The notes beneath the pieces were generated by a model. That model worked only from the letters and a program-made list of their open reading frames with translations, searched no databases and was not told the origin of the DNA. Below, piece after piece: positions 43,127-52,988 of a DNA stretch of 64,000 bases; the first letter of the stretch is position 1; every line of letters begins with the position of its first letter. The DNA comes from Alloalcanivorax gelatiniphagus (lineage in GTDB: Bacteria; Pseudomonadota; Gammaproteobacteria; Pseudomonadales; Alcanivoracaceae): NCBI RefSeq assembly GCF_005938655.1, contig NZ_VCQT01000001.1, forward strand, positions 62,001 to 126,000. Reading direction: 5' to 3'. Both the position numbers and the translations under genes were made by a program.

Positions 43127-43142
43127 AAGTCACTCAGTACCG

Positions 43143-43150
43143 TGTATGCA
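43143..43150. promoter_or_regulatory. TGTATGCA operator variant
   Basis: One-base variant of the island motif, 17 bp after the -12 element of the porin promoter. Confidence 0.5.
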
Positions 43151-43392
43151 AGGCTGGCATTTGCCGGCTCGGTGCACAGGACTGCGGGTGTGGCGTTGCC
43201 TGATCGCCACTTCCGGGAGCCGCCGTCGCGGGATGTGTCGGCGTCGCATTTTAAGAGGGTTTCGTGACCGCTCGGGAGGACGGCGCGAATCCGGGGGACA
43301 CCGGCTGTACCGGTGGCACGAGCACAGGAACGGCGGACGCGATAAAGCGCGTCGCCGACCGACTGCTCCCCACTTTTCAGAGAGGAAAACCT

Positions 43393-44475
43393 GTGAAACT
43401 GAACAGAAAGGTTGCGAAGACTTTGGGGGCCGCCACGCTGTTGGGCGCGAGCGGTATGGCCAGTGCGGACGTCAATGTGGACTTCTACGGTCTGTTCGAC
43501 GTGTTCGCCGGCAGCCGGGAAACGCCCGGTGCCGCCGACGATTCCAAGGTACTGGACGCCGGTGGTATGACCACGTCCTTCGTGGGTTTCAGCGCCACCG
43601 CCGATATCAACGAAAGCACCAGCGCCTTCGTCAAGGCGGAAATGTTCCTGCGCCCGGACACCGGTGACGACGGTCGCTACAACGGTGACGAGTTCTTCGC
43701 CCGTGCCGCCCAGGTGGGTTTCAAGGGTGATCTGGGCCAGATCGCTTTCGGCCGGGTTGGCGCGCCCATGTTCCTGCCGGTGATTTTCTCCAACCCGTTC
43801 GGTGGTTCCTTCGTGTTCTCGCCGGCGATCCTGCACTCCTACCAGGGCGGCAACTACGGCGCCACCGTGGGTGACTCCGGCTGGAGCAACGGCATCTCCT
43901 ACGTGTCGCCGAAGATGGGCGGCCTGACCGCCAACCTGGTGTACGCGTTCGGTGAAGAGTCCGGCGAGGATTCCGAAAACAAATTCGGCGGTAACCTGGT
44001 GTACCGCGCCGGCGGTCTGATGCTGACCGCGGCGGCCCATACCGTGAAGCAGGGCGCGCTCAACAGCGGCGACAGCCCGGGCTTCGGTGAGCGCGGTGGT
44101 CTGGCGGCCATCGGCGGCGGCGTGTTCTCCGTCACCGACCAGGACGCTTACCTGGTGGGCGCCAGCTACGACTTCACAGTGGTCAAGGTGTACGGCATGT
44201 ACCACAGCCTGGATACCGACACCACCACCGGTGACGTGGACGTGGACACCTACCAGGGTGGCGTCAGCGTGCCCGCCGGCCCGGGCTCCGTGCTGGCCTC
44301 CTACGCCAAGTCCGAGTTCGACGGCGAAGTCGACGCCGAGCGCAAGACCTGGACCGTGGGCTACGACTGGGTGATCAACGACCAGCTCGACATCTACGCC
44401 AACTACATGCACGACGACATCGATACCCTCGGTGACGGCGACAGCTACGGCGTGGGCACCCGCTTGAAGTTCTGA
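43393..44475 (+). CDS. outer-membrane porin, general diffusion type
   Basis: 360 residues from a GTG at 43393 with GAGG seven bases upstream. Signal peptide (KTLGAATLLGASGMASA), then a beta-barrel starting DVNVDFYGLFDVFAGS and ending in an aromatic residue (RLKF), as porins recognised by the BAM machinery do. First gene of the nine-gene operon to 52285; likely lets the substrate into the periplasm. Confidence 0.9.
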   Translation: MKLNRKVAKTLGAATLLGASGMASADVNVDFYGLFDVFAGSRETPGAADDSKVLDAGGMTTSFVGFSATADINESTSAFVKAEMFLRPDTGDDGRYNGDEFFARAAQVGFKGDLGQIAFGRVGAPMFLPVIFSNPFGGSFVFSPAILHSYQGGNYGATVGDSGWSNGISYVSPKMGGLTANLVYAFGEESGEDSENKFGGNLVYRAGGLMLTAAAHTVKQGALNSGDSPGFGERGGLAAIGGGVFSVTDQDAYLVGASYDFTVVKVYGMYHSLDTDTTTGDVDVDTYQGGVSVPAGPGSVLASYAKSEFDGEVDAERKTWTVGYDWVINDQLDIYANYMHDDIDTLGDGDSYGVGTRLKF

Positions 44476-44558
44476 TCGACCGACCGGCCCCGGCGGCGGC
44501 GCCCCTCTGCGTCGCCGCCCGGTGGCCGCCCTGATTCCGGAAGAGGCCGAGCCGAACC

Positions 44559-45356
44559 ATGACGGACCGTTTCTCCGACCCCGATTCCGCCCTGCATTCG
44601 CTGGGCACCCGCCCCGGCAGCCAGTGGGGCGTCAATGGCGAACTCGCCGATCTCAGCCGTCCGGCGCCCGCGCCCCGGCTGGTGACCCTGTCGGCGCAGC
44701 CGAAAACGTTACGCCTGGATCTCAATCGTCTGGCGGTGATCGTGGTGGATATGCAGAACGACTTCTGCACCCCCGGTGGCTGGCTGGACCATATCGGCGT
44801 GGACACCACGCCGGCGCGACGCCCGGTGGCGCCGCTGCAAACACTGTTGCCCGCGCTGCGCGCCGCCGCCGTGCCGGTGGTGTGGGTGAACTGGGGCAAC
44901 CGCAAGGATTTGATGAACATCTCGCCGGCCCTGCGCCATGTCTACAACGGCAGCGGCCAGGACGTGGGCCTGGGCGACCCGGTGCCCGCCTCCGGCGCGC
45001 CGGTGCTGGAGAAGGACAGCTGGGGCGCCGCCATCGTCGACGAGCTGACCGTGGCCGACGGCGATGTGCGCGTGGACAAGTTCCGCATGAGCGGCTTCTG
45101 GGACACGCCCCTGGATTCCATCCTTCGCAATCTCGGTGTCAGCACCTGCCTGTTCGCCGGCGTCAACGCCGACCAGTGCGTGCTGCACACCCTGGCGGAC
45201 GCCAACTTCCTCGGCTACGACACAGTGCTGCTGGAAGACTGCACCGCCACCACTTCCCCGGCGTTCTGCTGGGACGCCACGCTCTACAACGCGCGGCAGA
45301 TCTTCGGGTTTACCGCCTGTTCCCCGGATCTGATCTCCGCCATGGAGGCTCTTTGA
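44559..45356 (+). CDS. isochorismatase-fold cysteine amidohydrolase
   Basis: 265 residues. Catalytic triad D64 (VVDMQNDF), K174 (VDKFRMSGF), C207 (NADQCVL). Family members hydrolyse small amides such as biuret, N-carbamoylsarcosine and ureidoacrylate. Which one applies is not decidable here, but an ammonia- or urea-releasing role fits the cluster. Confidence 0.87.
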   Translation: MTDRFSDPDSALHSLGTRPGSQWGVNGELADLSRPAPAPRLVTLSAQPKTLRLDLNRLAVIVVDMQNDFCTPGGWLDHIGVDTTPARRPVAPLQTLLPALRAAAVPVVWVNWGNRKDLMNISPALRHVYNGSGQDVGLGDPVPASGAPVLEKDSWGAAIVDELTVADGDVRVDKFRMSGFWDTPLDSILRNLGVSTCLFAGVNADQCVLHTLADANFLGYDTVLLEDCTATTSPAFCWDATLYNARQIFGFTACSPDLISAMEAL

Positions 45357-45781
45357 TGTTGCCGTTCTTTAAACGTCCCGACCAGTTCGAGGCCTTCCGC
45401 ATCAAGGCGGGGGAAAGCAACCGCCTGGTGGTGATGTTCGATTCCATCAAGGAAAAACTGGATTTCATCGCCTGCGTGGAAATTTTCGACGAGGGCGGCC
45501 TGACGCCACCCAACACCCACAAGGCCGCCGACGAATTGTTCTTCGTGCTGGAAGGCGAGGGCCGCGCCCGCTGTGACGACAACTGGGTGGAGCTGCGCAA
45601 GGGCGACGCCATGGTGGTGCCCGCCGGCGCCGAGCACGTGGTGGAAAACACCGGCCCGGGCCGCCTCTACACCCTGACCGTGATGGTGCCCGACGAGCAC
45701 TTCGCCGAACTGATCCGCAACGGCGTACCCGACCAGCTGGATCAGGAAGACCTGCGGGTATTGCAGGGAGTAGGGGCATGA
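45356..45781 (+). CDS. cupin-domain protein
   Basis: 141 residues, single cupin: motif 1 PPNTHKAADELFFVLEGEG, motif 2 GDAMVVPAGAEHVVENTG. ATG shares one base with the upstream stop and the stop overlaps the next ATG. Metal-dependent enzyme or binding protein; specific role unknown. Confidence 0.87.
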   Translation: MLPFFKRPDQFEAFRIKAGESNRLVVMFDSIKEKLDFIACVEIFDEGGLTPPNTHKAADELFFVLEGEGRARCDDNWVELRKGDAMVVPAGAEHVVENTGPGRLYTLTVMVPDEHFAELIRNGVPDQLDQEDLRVLQGVGA

Positions 45782-47421
45782 CGTCACGGGTCCCGATGCC
45801 GGAAACGGTTTCCATGCACACCCGCGACGGGGTGCGGCTGGACGCCGATCTCTATGTGCCGGAGGGCGAGGGCCCGTTCCCGGCCCTGCTGATGCGTCAG
45901 CCCTACGGCCGCCGCATCGCTTCCACGGTGACCTACGCCCACCCCTCCTGGTACGCCGAACAGGGCTACCTGGTGGTGATTCAGGATGTGCGCGGGCGGG
46001 GCACCTCCGAGGGAAGCTTCGAACCCTTTATCAACGAACAGCAGGACGGCGAGGACACCCTGACCTGGCTGGCGGACCTGCCGCTGTGCAACGGCCGCAT
46101 CGGCATGTACGGCTTTTCCTATCAGGGCGTCACCCAGCTGTTCGCCGCCGCCAGCGGCCACCCGGCGCTGCAAGCCATCGCGCCGGCCATGACCGGGTTC
46201 CGCCTGGAGCGGGACTGGGCCTACGAGGGCGGCGCCTTCCGCCTGCAGAACAGCCTGTCCTGGGCGGCGCAGCTGGGCGCCGAAAGCGACCGCCGCGACG
46301 GCAACCATGACCGCTTCGCGCAACGCTACCGGCTGGGCCACGGGCCCGGCGCCGATGAACTGATCGACCCGGCGTCGCCGGCGGTCCGTGAGCGTCTGGA
46401 GGGCACCTTCTACGGCGACTGGTTGGATCAGCCCCTGGACAGCGACTACTGGCGGCAACATTCGGTGGCCGGTTGTCTGCCGGTGGTGGACCTGCCGGCG
46501 CTGCACGTGGGCGGCTGGTTCGACAGCTTTCTCACCGGCACCCTGGCCACCTTCGATTACCTGCGCGCCGGCGCCGGCCATCAGCGGCTGGTGATCGGCC
46601 CCTGGACCCATCTGCCCTGGACTCCGGCGGTGGGCCAGGCATGGCTGGGCGAGGCCGCCCAGTCCCACATCGATGCCCTGCAACTGCGCTGGTTCGATCA
46701 TTACCTCAAGGGCCAGGACACCGGCGTGGAAGACGACCCGCTGGTGGAGCTCTATGACCTGCGCGCCAACCGCTGGCGCGCCTACGCGGATTACCCGGCG
46801 GCTCCCGGCAGCCGGCTGTCGCTGGCCAGCGACGGCAGCGCCGGCTTCAACATCCAAGGCGGCCGTCTCGGCGCCGCCCCGGATGTCGAAGCCACCGTGG
46901 ACACCCTGATCCACGACCCCTGGCGGCCGGTGCCGGCGGTGGGTGGCCACCTGGCGCCGTCCCCCGGCATGCATGATCGCACCGTGGTGGACGCGCGTCC
47001 GGACGTGCTCACCTACACCGGCGCGCCGCTGGCCGCCGATCATCAACTGGCCGGCCCGGTGCGGGTCACTCTGAACGCCGCTGCCGACGCGGACAGCTTC
47101 GATCTGTGCGCGGTGCTGTCGGTGGTGGACGCCGATGGCCGCGCCCGCAACCTCACCCAGGGCTATGCCCGCGCCCGGGGCAACGGTCCGGTGGCGGTGG
47201 ATCTGCGCGGCACCTGCGCCTTGCTGCGTGCCGGCGAACGGCTGCGCCTGAGCGTCAGCGGCGCCTGCTATCCGGCCTACGCCCTTAACGACGGCAGCGG
47301 TCGCGCCCCCGGCGCGATCCGCGCCGGCGACCTTCGCATTATCACCCTCAGCGTGAACACCCAGGGGTCCTGGATTGAGCTGCCCGCTCAATCCCTGGCC
47401 GTAAAGGAGGAAAACTCGTGA
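45778..47421 (+). CDS. CocE/NonD family hydrolase (X-Pro dipeptidyl-peptidase S15 type)
   Basis: 547 residues. Alpha/beta-hydrolase with nucleophile in GMYGFSYQG, acid in GGWFDSF and His in GPWTHLPW, followed by a jelly-roll C-terminal domain. Family acts on esters and amides (cocaine esterase, acyl-amino esters). Embedded in the porin-ABC operon. Confidence 0.9.
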   Translation: MTSRVPMPETVSMHTRDGVRLDADLYVPEGEGPFPALLMRQPYGRRIASTVTYAHPSWYAEQGYLVVIQDVRGRGTSEGSFEPFINEQQDGEDTLTWLADLPLCNGRIGMYGFSYQGVTQLFAAASGHPALQAIAPAMTGFRLERDWAYEGGAFRLQNSLSWAAQLGAESDRRDGNHDRFAQRYRLGHGPGADELIDPASPAVRERLEGTFYGDWLDQPLDSDYWRQHSVAGCLPVVDLPALHVGGWFDSFLTGTLATFDYLRAGAGHQRLVIGPWTHLPWTPAVGQAWLGEAAQSHIDALQLRWFDHYLKGQDTGVEDDPLVELYDLRANRWRAYADYPAAPGSRLSLASDGSAGFNIQGGRLGAAPDVEATVDTLIHDPWRPVPAVGGHLAPSPGMHDRTVVDARPDVLTYTGAPLAADHQLAGPVRVTLNAAADADSFDLCAVLSVVDADGRARNLTQGYARARGNGPVAVDLRGTCALLRAGERLRLSVSGACYPAYALNDGSGRAPGAIRAGDLRIITLSVNTQGSWIELPAQSLAVKEENS

Positions 47422-48293
47422 CACAGGTGAAAGCAATCCGCCCCGAAGTGGTCGCCGCCGGGCAGGACCCGGACACCACCGGCCCGTCGCCTGGCAACAG
47501 CCGCGCCGGCCGCCCCATCGTCGATGTACATGGCGTGGACAAGGTCTACAACAACGGCACCGTGGCCCTCAAGGACGTGGAACTGACCGTCAAGGAAGGG
47601 GAGTTCGTCAGCCTGCTAGGCCCCAGTGGCTGCGGCAAATCCACCCTGCTGCGGCTGATGGCCGGCCTCGGCGATGTCACCCGCGGTGAAGTGAAATGGT
47701 GGGAGCAGGGCTACGACGTGGTCGGCCAGAAAGGCCGCAAGCTGGCCTTCGTGTTCCAGAACGCCACCCTGATGCCCTGGGCACGGGTGCGCAAGAACGT
47801 GCGCCTGCCCCTGGACCTGAACAAGGAAAAGGGCCCGGAAACCGAACAGCGCATCGACCAGGCCTTGGAGATGGTGGGCCTGAACAAGTTCGGCGATGCC
47901 TACCCCCGGGAGCTGTCCGGCGGTATGCAGATGCGCGTGTCCATTGCCCGGGCCATGGTCACCGAACCCAACCTGCTGTTGATGGACGAGCCGTTCGGCG
48001 CCCTCGACGAAATGACCCGCAACAAACTCAACGACGATCTGCTGCGGCTGTGGAAAGCCAACGGCTGGACCGTGGTGTTCGTGACCCACTCGGTGTACGA
48101 GGCGGTGTATCTGTCCAACCGGGTGGTGGTGATGGCGGCGCGGCCGGGCCGGGTGATCGAGGAGGTGCCCATCGAGGCGCCGTACCCGCGTGGCCAGGAT
48201 TTCCGTGTGTCCACTGAGTTCGCCGGTTACTGCCGGCGTGTGTCCGAAGCGCTGGAAGTCGCCAGCCGCCAGGGTGAGGAGGCCAGCTCATGA
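47418..48293 (+). CDS. ABC transporter ATP-binding protein
   Basis: 291 residues, GTG start in a GTGA overlap with AAGGAGG upstream. Walker A GPSGCGKST, signature ELSGGMQMRVSIARAM, Walker B LLLMDEPFGALDE. An N-terminal extension of about 30 residues precedes the domain. Confidence 0.94.
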   Translation: MTQVKAIRPEVVAAGQDPDTTGPSPGNSRAGRPIVDVHGVDKVYNNGTVALKDVELTVKEGEFVSLLGPSGCGKSTLLRLMAGLGDVTRGEVKWWEQGYDVVGQKGRKLAFVFQNATLMPWARVRKNVRLPLDLNKEKGPETEQRIDQALEMVGLNKFGDAYPRELSGGMQMRVSIARAMVTEPNLLLMDEPFGALDEMTRNKLNDDLLRLWKANGWTVVFVTHSVYEAVYLSNRVVVMAARPGRVIEEVPIEAPYPRGQDFRVSTEFAGYCRRVSEALEVASRQGEEASS

Positions 48294-49093
48294 AATCGCC
48301 GTTACTGGAAAATGAACGCTTCGTGCAGATTGCCGCGCCGGTGTTTGTCGGCGTGGTGTTCCTGTTGCTCTGGGAAGCGGTGGTGCGCGCCACCGACACG
48401 CCGGTGTACATCCTGCCCGGCCCGGTGGAAATCGGTAAGGCCTTCGTGGAGGACTGGGGCGTGCTGTTCCACAGTCTTCTGATGACGCTCAAGGTGACGT
48501 TGATGGCGTTCATCATCTCGGTGGTGCTGGGCACCGCCGCGTCGCTGCTGTTCGTGCAGAGCCGCTGGATTGAGGTGAGCCTGTTCCCCTACGCGGTATT
48601 GATGCAGGTGACGCCGATCGTGGCGATCGCGCCGCTGATCATTATCTGGGTGGACGACACCACCTGGGCGCTCACCGTGTGCGCGGTGATCATCGCCATC
48701 TTCCCGATTATTTCCAACACCACCCTGGGCCTGCGCAGCGTCGATCCGAACCTGCTCAGCATGTTCCGCATGTACCGCACCGGTCGGATGCAGCAACTGA
48801 TCCGGCTGCGCATTCCCAGTGCCCTGCCGTATTTCTTCGGCGGCATGCGCATCAGCACCGGGCTGGCGCTGATCGGCGCGGTGGTGGCCGAGTTCGTGGC
48901 CGGCACCGGCGGCACCCAGGCGGGGCTGGCCTATCTGATTCTGCAATCCGGTTACAACCTGAATATTCCCCGCATGTTCGCGGCGCTGGGTCTGATCACC
49001 CTCACCGGGATCACCCTGTTCGCCATGATGGTTTGGCTTTCCGACCGGGTGCTGCGCAATTGGCACGAAAGCGCGCTCAAGGTCGAGCATTGA
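48290..49093 (+). CDS. ABC transporter permease
   Basis: 267 residues, six or so membrane segments, BPD signature region (IRLRIPSALPYFFGGMRIST). Pairs with the ATPase before it and the binding protein at 51299 (and perhaps those at 33795 and 35006). Confidence 0.92.
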   Translation: MKSPLLENERFVQIAAPVFVGVVFLLLWEAVVRATDTPVYILPGPVEIGKAFVEDWGVLFHSLLMTLKVTLMAFIISVVLGTAASLLFVQSRWIEVSLFPYAVLMQVTPIVAIAPLIIIWVDDTTWALTVCAVIIAIFPIISNTTLGLRSVDPNLLSMFRMYRTGRMQQLIRLRIPSALPYFFGGMRISTGLALIGAVVAEFVAGTGGTQAGLAYLILQSGYNLNIPRMFAALGLITLTGITLFAMMVWLSDRVLRNWHESALKVEH

Positions 49094-49108
49094 GTGGAGA
49101 GTAAAACA

Positions 49109-50473
49109 ATGGAGAGCACGATGACCGACAACGACACCTTGCAACAGCTTTGCGCCGATCTGGACGGCCTGGAAATCAGCACCGAGGACCGTGCCCTGCA
49201 GCGTTACTCCAAGGACTTCGCCTGGTTCAGCCCGGTGCTGGTGGAGCAGCTGCGCGGCAAGCAGGCGGAGCTGGTGGTTAAGCCCTCCAGCGAGGAAGAA
49301 GTGAAGCGGGTGGCGGCGGCCTGCTCGAAACACGGTATCCCGCTCACCCTGCGCGGCAGCGGCACCGGCAACTACGGCCAGAGCACGCCCCTGCACGGCG
49401 GCGTGCTGATGGACATGAGCGGCCTCAACCAGATTCTCTGGATCAAGGACGGGGTGGCCCGGGTCCAGGCCGGCGCCCGCCTGGTGGACATCGACAAGGC
49501 CGCCCGCGAACAGGGCTGGGAACTGCGCCTGATGCCCTCCACCTACCGGCTGGCCACCGCCGGCGGCTTTTTCTGCGGCGGCTTCGGCGGCATCGGCTCG
49601 ATCACCTACGGTTCCATCGGTGACCCGGGCAATGTGCTGGGCGTGCGCGCCCTGAGCATGGCGGAGGAGCCGAAGGCCGAGGAACTGCGCGGTGCCGAGG
49701 CCCGCGACCTGTACCACGCCTACGGCGTCAACGGCCTGATCACCGAGCTGGAGTTCGCCCTGGCCCCGGCCCTGGACTGGCAGGAAAATCTGCTCAGCTT
49801 TCCGGACTTCATGCAGGCGGTGAAATTCTGCCAGGCCCTGGGCAGCACCTGCGGCACCATGAAAAAACTGCTGACGCTGCTGGCGGACCCGCTGCCGCAA
49901 ATGTGCGGCCTGGAAGAGCAAATCGCCCCCGGCCATACCGCGGTGGTGGCCATCGTCAACCGGCAGGGCATGGACGCGCTTCATGAACTGCGCGAGAAGT
50001 TCGGCGGCGAACTGGTGGAGGAGCAGTCCCACGCGGAAGTGTTCGGCACCACCAAGAGCATGATCGAGCACAGCTGGAACCACACCACCCTGCACATCTT
50101 CCGCAAGCACAAGGACATCACCTATCTGCAAAGCGGCTTCCGGCCCTGGGAGAACGTGGAGAAGGTGGAAGAGATGCACCGCCACTTCGGTGACGAGGTG
50201 ATGCTGCATCTGGAATTCCTGCGTGCGGACGGCGCCGTCACTTGCAGCGGGCTGCAGGTGATCCGCTATTCCAACGAGGAGCGGCTCAACGAGATCATTC
50301 AGTTCCATCGGGACAACGGTGTCTTCGTCAGCAACCCGCACACCTACATTCTCGAAGACGGCGGCAAGCTCACCGTGGACCCGGGGCAACTGGCCATGAA
50401 ACGCCGCCTGGACCCCCAGGGGCTGCTCAACCCCGGCAAGATGCGCACCTGGGACGAGGAGGCCGCGGCATGA
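49109..50473 (+). CDS. FAD-linked oxidase (GlcD/FAD_binding_4 type)
   Basis: 454 residues from ATG 49109 (GGAGAG seven bases upstream; ATG 49121 is also possible). PCMH-type FAD domain: VVKPSSEEEVKRVAAACSKH, LRGSGTGNYGQSTPLHGG, FFCGGFGGIGSITYG; C-terminal LLNPGKM. Flavin oxidase/dehydrogenase of a hydroxy-acid or similar product; substrate unknown. Confidence 0.9.
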   Translation: MESTMTDNDTLQQLCADLDGLEISTEDRALQRYSKDFAWFSPVLVEQLRGKQAELVVKPSSEEEVKRVAAACSKHGIPLTLRGSGTGNYGQSTPLHGGVLMDMSGLNQILWIKDGVARVQAGARLVDIDKAAREQGWELRLMPSTYRLATAGGFFCGGFGGIGSITYGSIGDPGNVLGVRALSMAEEPKAEELRGAEARDLYHAYGVNGLITELEFALAPALDWQENLLSFPDFMQAVKFCQALGSTCGTMKKLLTLLADPLPQMCGLEEQIAPGHTAVVAIVNRQGMDALHELREKFGGELVEEQSHAEVFGTTKSMIEHSWNHTTLHIFRKHKDITYLQSGFRPWENVEKVEEMHRHFGDEVMLHLEFLRADGAVTCSGLQVIRYSNEERLNEIIQFHRDNGVFVSNPHTYILEDGGKLTVDPGQLAMKRRLDPQGLLNPGKMRTWDEEAAA

Positions 50474-51276
50474 CCCAGCTCCACGGCGCGGTACCGCCTT
50501 CCCGCTTTCTGCCTTACTTCACCGCCCCGGCCATCGAGGCGCTGCCGGACAAGGAAAACACGGTGATCGTGCTGCCCATCGGCGCCATCGAGCAGCACGG
50601 CCCGCACTTGCCGGTGTGCACCGACACCGCCATCGCCACGGAACTCACCGGCCGCGCCCTGGCGGCCCTGCCCGCGTCGGTGCCGGCGTTCGCGCTGCCG
50701 CCGGTGTGGTGCGGCAAGTCCAATGAGCACATCAATTTTTCCGGCACCGTGATTCTCAAGGCGGAAACGCTGATGCGGATTCTCTGGGACATCGGCGAAA
50801 GCGTTTACCGCATGGGCTTTCGCAAGCTGGTGTTGCTCAACGGCCACGGCGGCCAGCCCCAGGTGGTGGAAATCATCGCCCGGGATCTGCGCGCCGAGTA
50901 CCAGGACTTCTGCCTGTTCCCGGTGTTTTCCTGGGGCGTGCCCCACTGCGCCAGCGAATTTCTTTCCACCAAGGAACTGGAAGAAGGCATCCATGCCGGC
51001 CGCTCCGAGACCAGCCTGATGATGGCCCTGGCCGGAGATCATGTGCACCCGGACAAGGCGGTGGGCGAATACCCGCCGCCCCACCAGGGCCTGCTCACCC
51101 CGGAAGGCCGTTTCCGTTACGCCTGGCTGACCCATGACCTGAGCAAAAGCGGCGTGGTCGGCGACCCGGCGGGCTCCTGCCCGGAGGAAGGGCGCAAGAT
51201 GCTCGATTCCCTGATCGAAGGCTGGGTACAAGCCTTCACCGAGATTCACCATTTCCGGATGCCCGGCAACCCCTGA
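50470..51276 (+). CDS. creatininase family amidohydrolase
   Basis: 268 residues, ATGA overlap with the oxidase. Metal ligands in GAIEQHGPHLPVCTDT (Glu, His, Asp), LNGHGGQ and GIHAGRSETSL, as in creatininase. The family opens cyclic amides or cleaves formamides; the natural substrate here is likely a ring or ureide intermediate. Confidence 0.9.
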   Translation: MTQLHGAVPPSRFLPYFTAPAIEALPDKENTVIVLPIGAIEQHGPHLPVCTDTAIATELTGRALAALPASVPAFALPPVWCGKSNEHINFSGTVILKAETLMRILWDIGESVYRMGFRKLVLLNGHGGQPQVVEIIARDLRAEYQDFCLFPVFSWGVPHCASEFLSTKELEEGIHAGRSETSLMMALAGDHVHPDKAVGEYPPPHQGLLTPEGRFRYAWLTHDLSKSGVVGDPAGSCPEEGRKMLDSLIEGWVQAFTEIHHFRMPGNP

Positions 51277-51298
51277 CCCTGCAATCGCGGAGGTAGCG

Positions 51299-52285
51299 AT
51301 GAAACTCTGGACCCTGACGCGCGCGGCCCTGGCCGGCGCGCTGCTCGGTGGCGCCCTGTCGGCCCAGGCCGAAGCGCTGACGCCGGTGACGGTAAGCACC
51401 ACCTGGTACGCCCAGGCGGAACACGGTGGGCTCTACGCCGCCAAGGCCATGGGTATTTATGAGCAACACGGCCTGGATGTGACCATCAAGATGGGCGGCC
51501 CCCAGGTCAACAACATGCAGCTGCTGCTCGGCGGCGCCACGGATTTCAGCATGAGCTACAGCCTGCAGGCCCTGAACGCGGTCAAGCAGGGCTTGCCGCT
51601 GGTGACCGTGGCGGCTTTCTTTCAGAAAGACCCGCAGTCGCTGATGGTCCACGAAGGGCAGGGCTATGACCAGATAGCCGACCTCAAGGGCGCCGGCATC
51701 CGCGTGCCCACCGCCGGCCGGGTGGCCTACTGGCCCTGGCTGAAGGCGGAGTACGGTTTCAGCGACGATCAGCTGCGCCCCTACGACTACACCATCGGCC
51801 CGTTCATCGCCGACCCCACCATCGCCCAGCAGGGCTACATCACCAACGACGGTTATTTCCTGGCCAAGGAAAACGTGGCCGCCAAGAGCCTGCTGCTGGC
51901 GGACGCCGGTTGGGGGGCCTATTCCGCCACCCTGGTGACCACCCGGGAGATGATCGATGACCACCCGGAGGTGGTGCAGGCCATGGTGGACGCCACCGCC
52001 GAAGGTTGGGCCGCTTACTTCGAGAATCCGGCGCCGGCCAATGAACTGATCAAGAAGGACAACCCGGAAATGCAGGACGAGCTGATCGCCTATTCAATCG
52101 GGGAGATGAAGGAGCAGGGCATTCTGTTGTCGGATGCCGCCAAGGACGGAGCCTACGGCATGATGACCGATCAGCGCTGGCAGTCGTTTTACCAGGACAT
52201 GGTCGAGGCCGGCACCCTGCCCGAAGGGCTGGATTACCGGAAGGCCTACGACCTGAGCTTTATTCAGGAAACCTGGGAGGACTGA
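51299..52285 (+). CDS. ABC transporter substrate-binding protein
   Basis: 328 residues, GGAGG before ATG 51299. Signal peptide ends at AQA. Shares WYAQAEHGGLYAAKAMGIYE and MGGPQVNNMQLLLGGA with the tandem pair at 33795/35006, so all three probably bind related ligands. The 3' end overlaps the convergent gntR gene by 22 bp. Confidence 0.93.
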   Translation: MKLWTLTRAALAGALLGGALSAQAEALTPVTVSTTWYAQAEHGGLYAAKAMGIYEQHGLDVTIKMGGPQVNNMQLLLGGATDFSMSYSLQALNAVKQGLPLVTVAAFFQKDPQSLMVHEGQGYDQIADLKGAGIRVPTAGRVAYWPWLKAEYGFSDDQLRPYDYTIGPFIADPTIAQQGYITNDGYFLAKENVAAKSLLLADAGWGAYSATLVTTREMIDDHPEVVQAMVDATAEGWAAYFENPAPANELIKKDNPEMQDELIAYSIGEMKEQGILLSDAAKDGAYGMMTDQRWQSFYQDMVEAGTLPEGLDYRKAYDLSFIQETWED

Positions 52286-52983
52286 TCGTCCTCTTCCCGG
52301 GGCGCCCGGCGCTCCAGGTAGTTCTGTGAGGTGCGGTGGGCGCTGAGCACGTGATCGCGGATCTGTTCCGCGGCGTGCTCGCTCTCGCCGCGCACGATGG
52401 CCATGACGATGCCGCTGTGCTCGGCGAAGGACGTGGACAGCCGGTCGCCCACGGTGAACTGCACGCGGCGGTAGGCCAGTACCCGGGAGCGGGCGGCCAT
52501 GGCGGCCTCGAACAGATAACTGTTGTGGCAGCCGCGGAACAGCCGCTCGTGGAAGCGCAGGTTGGCGGCGTCGTAGGCGTCCACGTCCTCGTTGACCACG
52601 TGCACATGGCTGTCCAGATGCACCGCCAGCAACTCCTCGCGCTCCGCCCGGCTCATCTTGGTGGCCGCCATGCGCGCGCACACCGCTTCCATCTCCGCCG
52701 CGTACTCGAACATTTCGGTCAGCCGCTGGTCGGGGATTTCGATCACGAACACGCCACGCCGGTGCTGGTGCTCCACCAGGCCGGCGGAGGCCATCTCCCG
52801 CAGGGCTTCACGCACCGGGGTGCGCGATACGTCGAAACGACGGGCCAGGGCAATCTCGTCAAGGCGGGTGCCCGGTGGCAGGGCGCCACCGAGAATTTCG
52901 TCGGACAGTGCCCGGCGGATCTGTTCCGCCAGGGGGCGGTCGGTGTCCACCGCCATCTGCACGGGAGACGACTGTTCGTTCAT
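52264..52983 (-). CDS. GntR family regulator, FCD/FadR type (second)
   Basis: 239 residues. HTH LDEIALARRFDVSRTPVREA, LREMASAGLVEHQH; FCD domain with VHLDSHVHVV and LRFHERLFRGCHN. Last gene of the TRAP-amidase-hpxZ operon, 5 bp after hpxZ, with no operator of its own. Alternative candidate for binding TGTATACA. Confidence 0.92.
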   Translation of the reverse strand: MNEQSSPVQMAVDTDRPLAEQIRRALSDEILGGALPPGTRLDEIALARRFDVSRTPVREALREMASAGLVEHQHRRGVFVIEIPDQRLTEMFEYAAEMEAVCARMAATKMSRAEREELLAVHLDSHVHVVNEDVDAYDAANLRFHERLFRGCHNSYLFEAAMAARSRVLAYRRVQFTVGDRLSTSFAEHSGIVMAIVRGESEHAAEQIRDHVLSAHRTSQNYLERRAPREEDDQSSQVS

Positions 52984-52988
52984 TATTT

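Noticed and set aside
43179-43196. GG-N10-GC match (GGGTGTGGCGTTGC) considered as a second sigma-54 promoter of the porin
   Set aside because: The -24 box lacks GGCAC, so only the spacing matches, which is not significant at this GC content.
48302-50389. 695-codon minus-strand frame
   Set aside because: Antisense to the ABC permease and FAD oxidase; no domain, no start signal.
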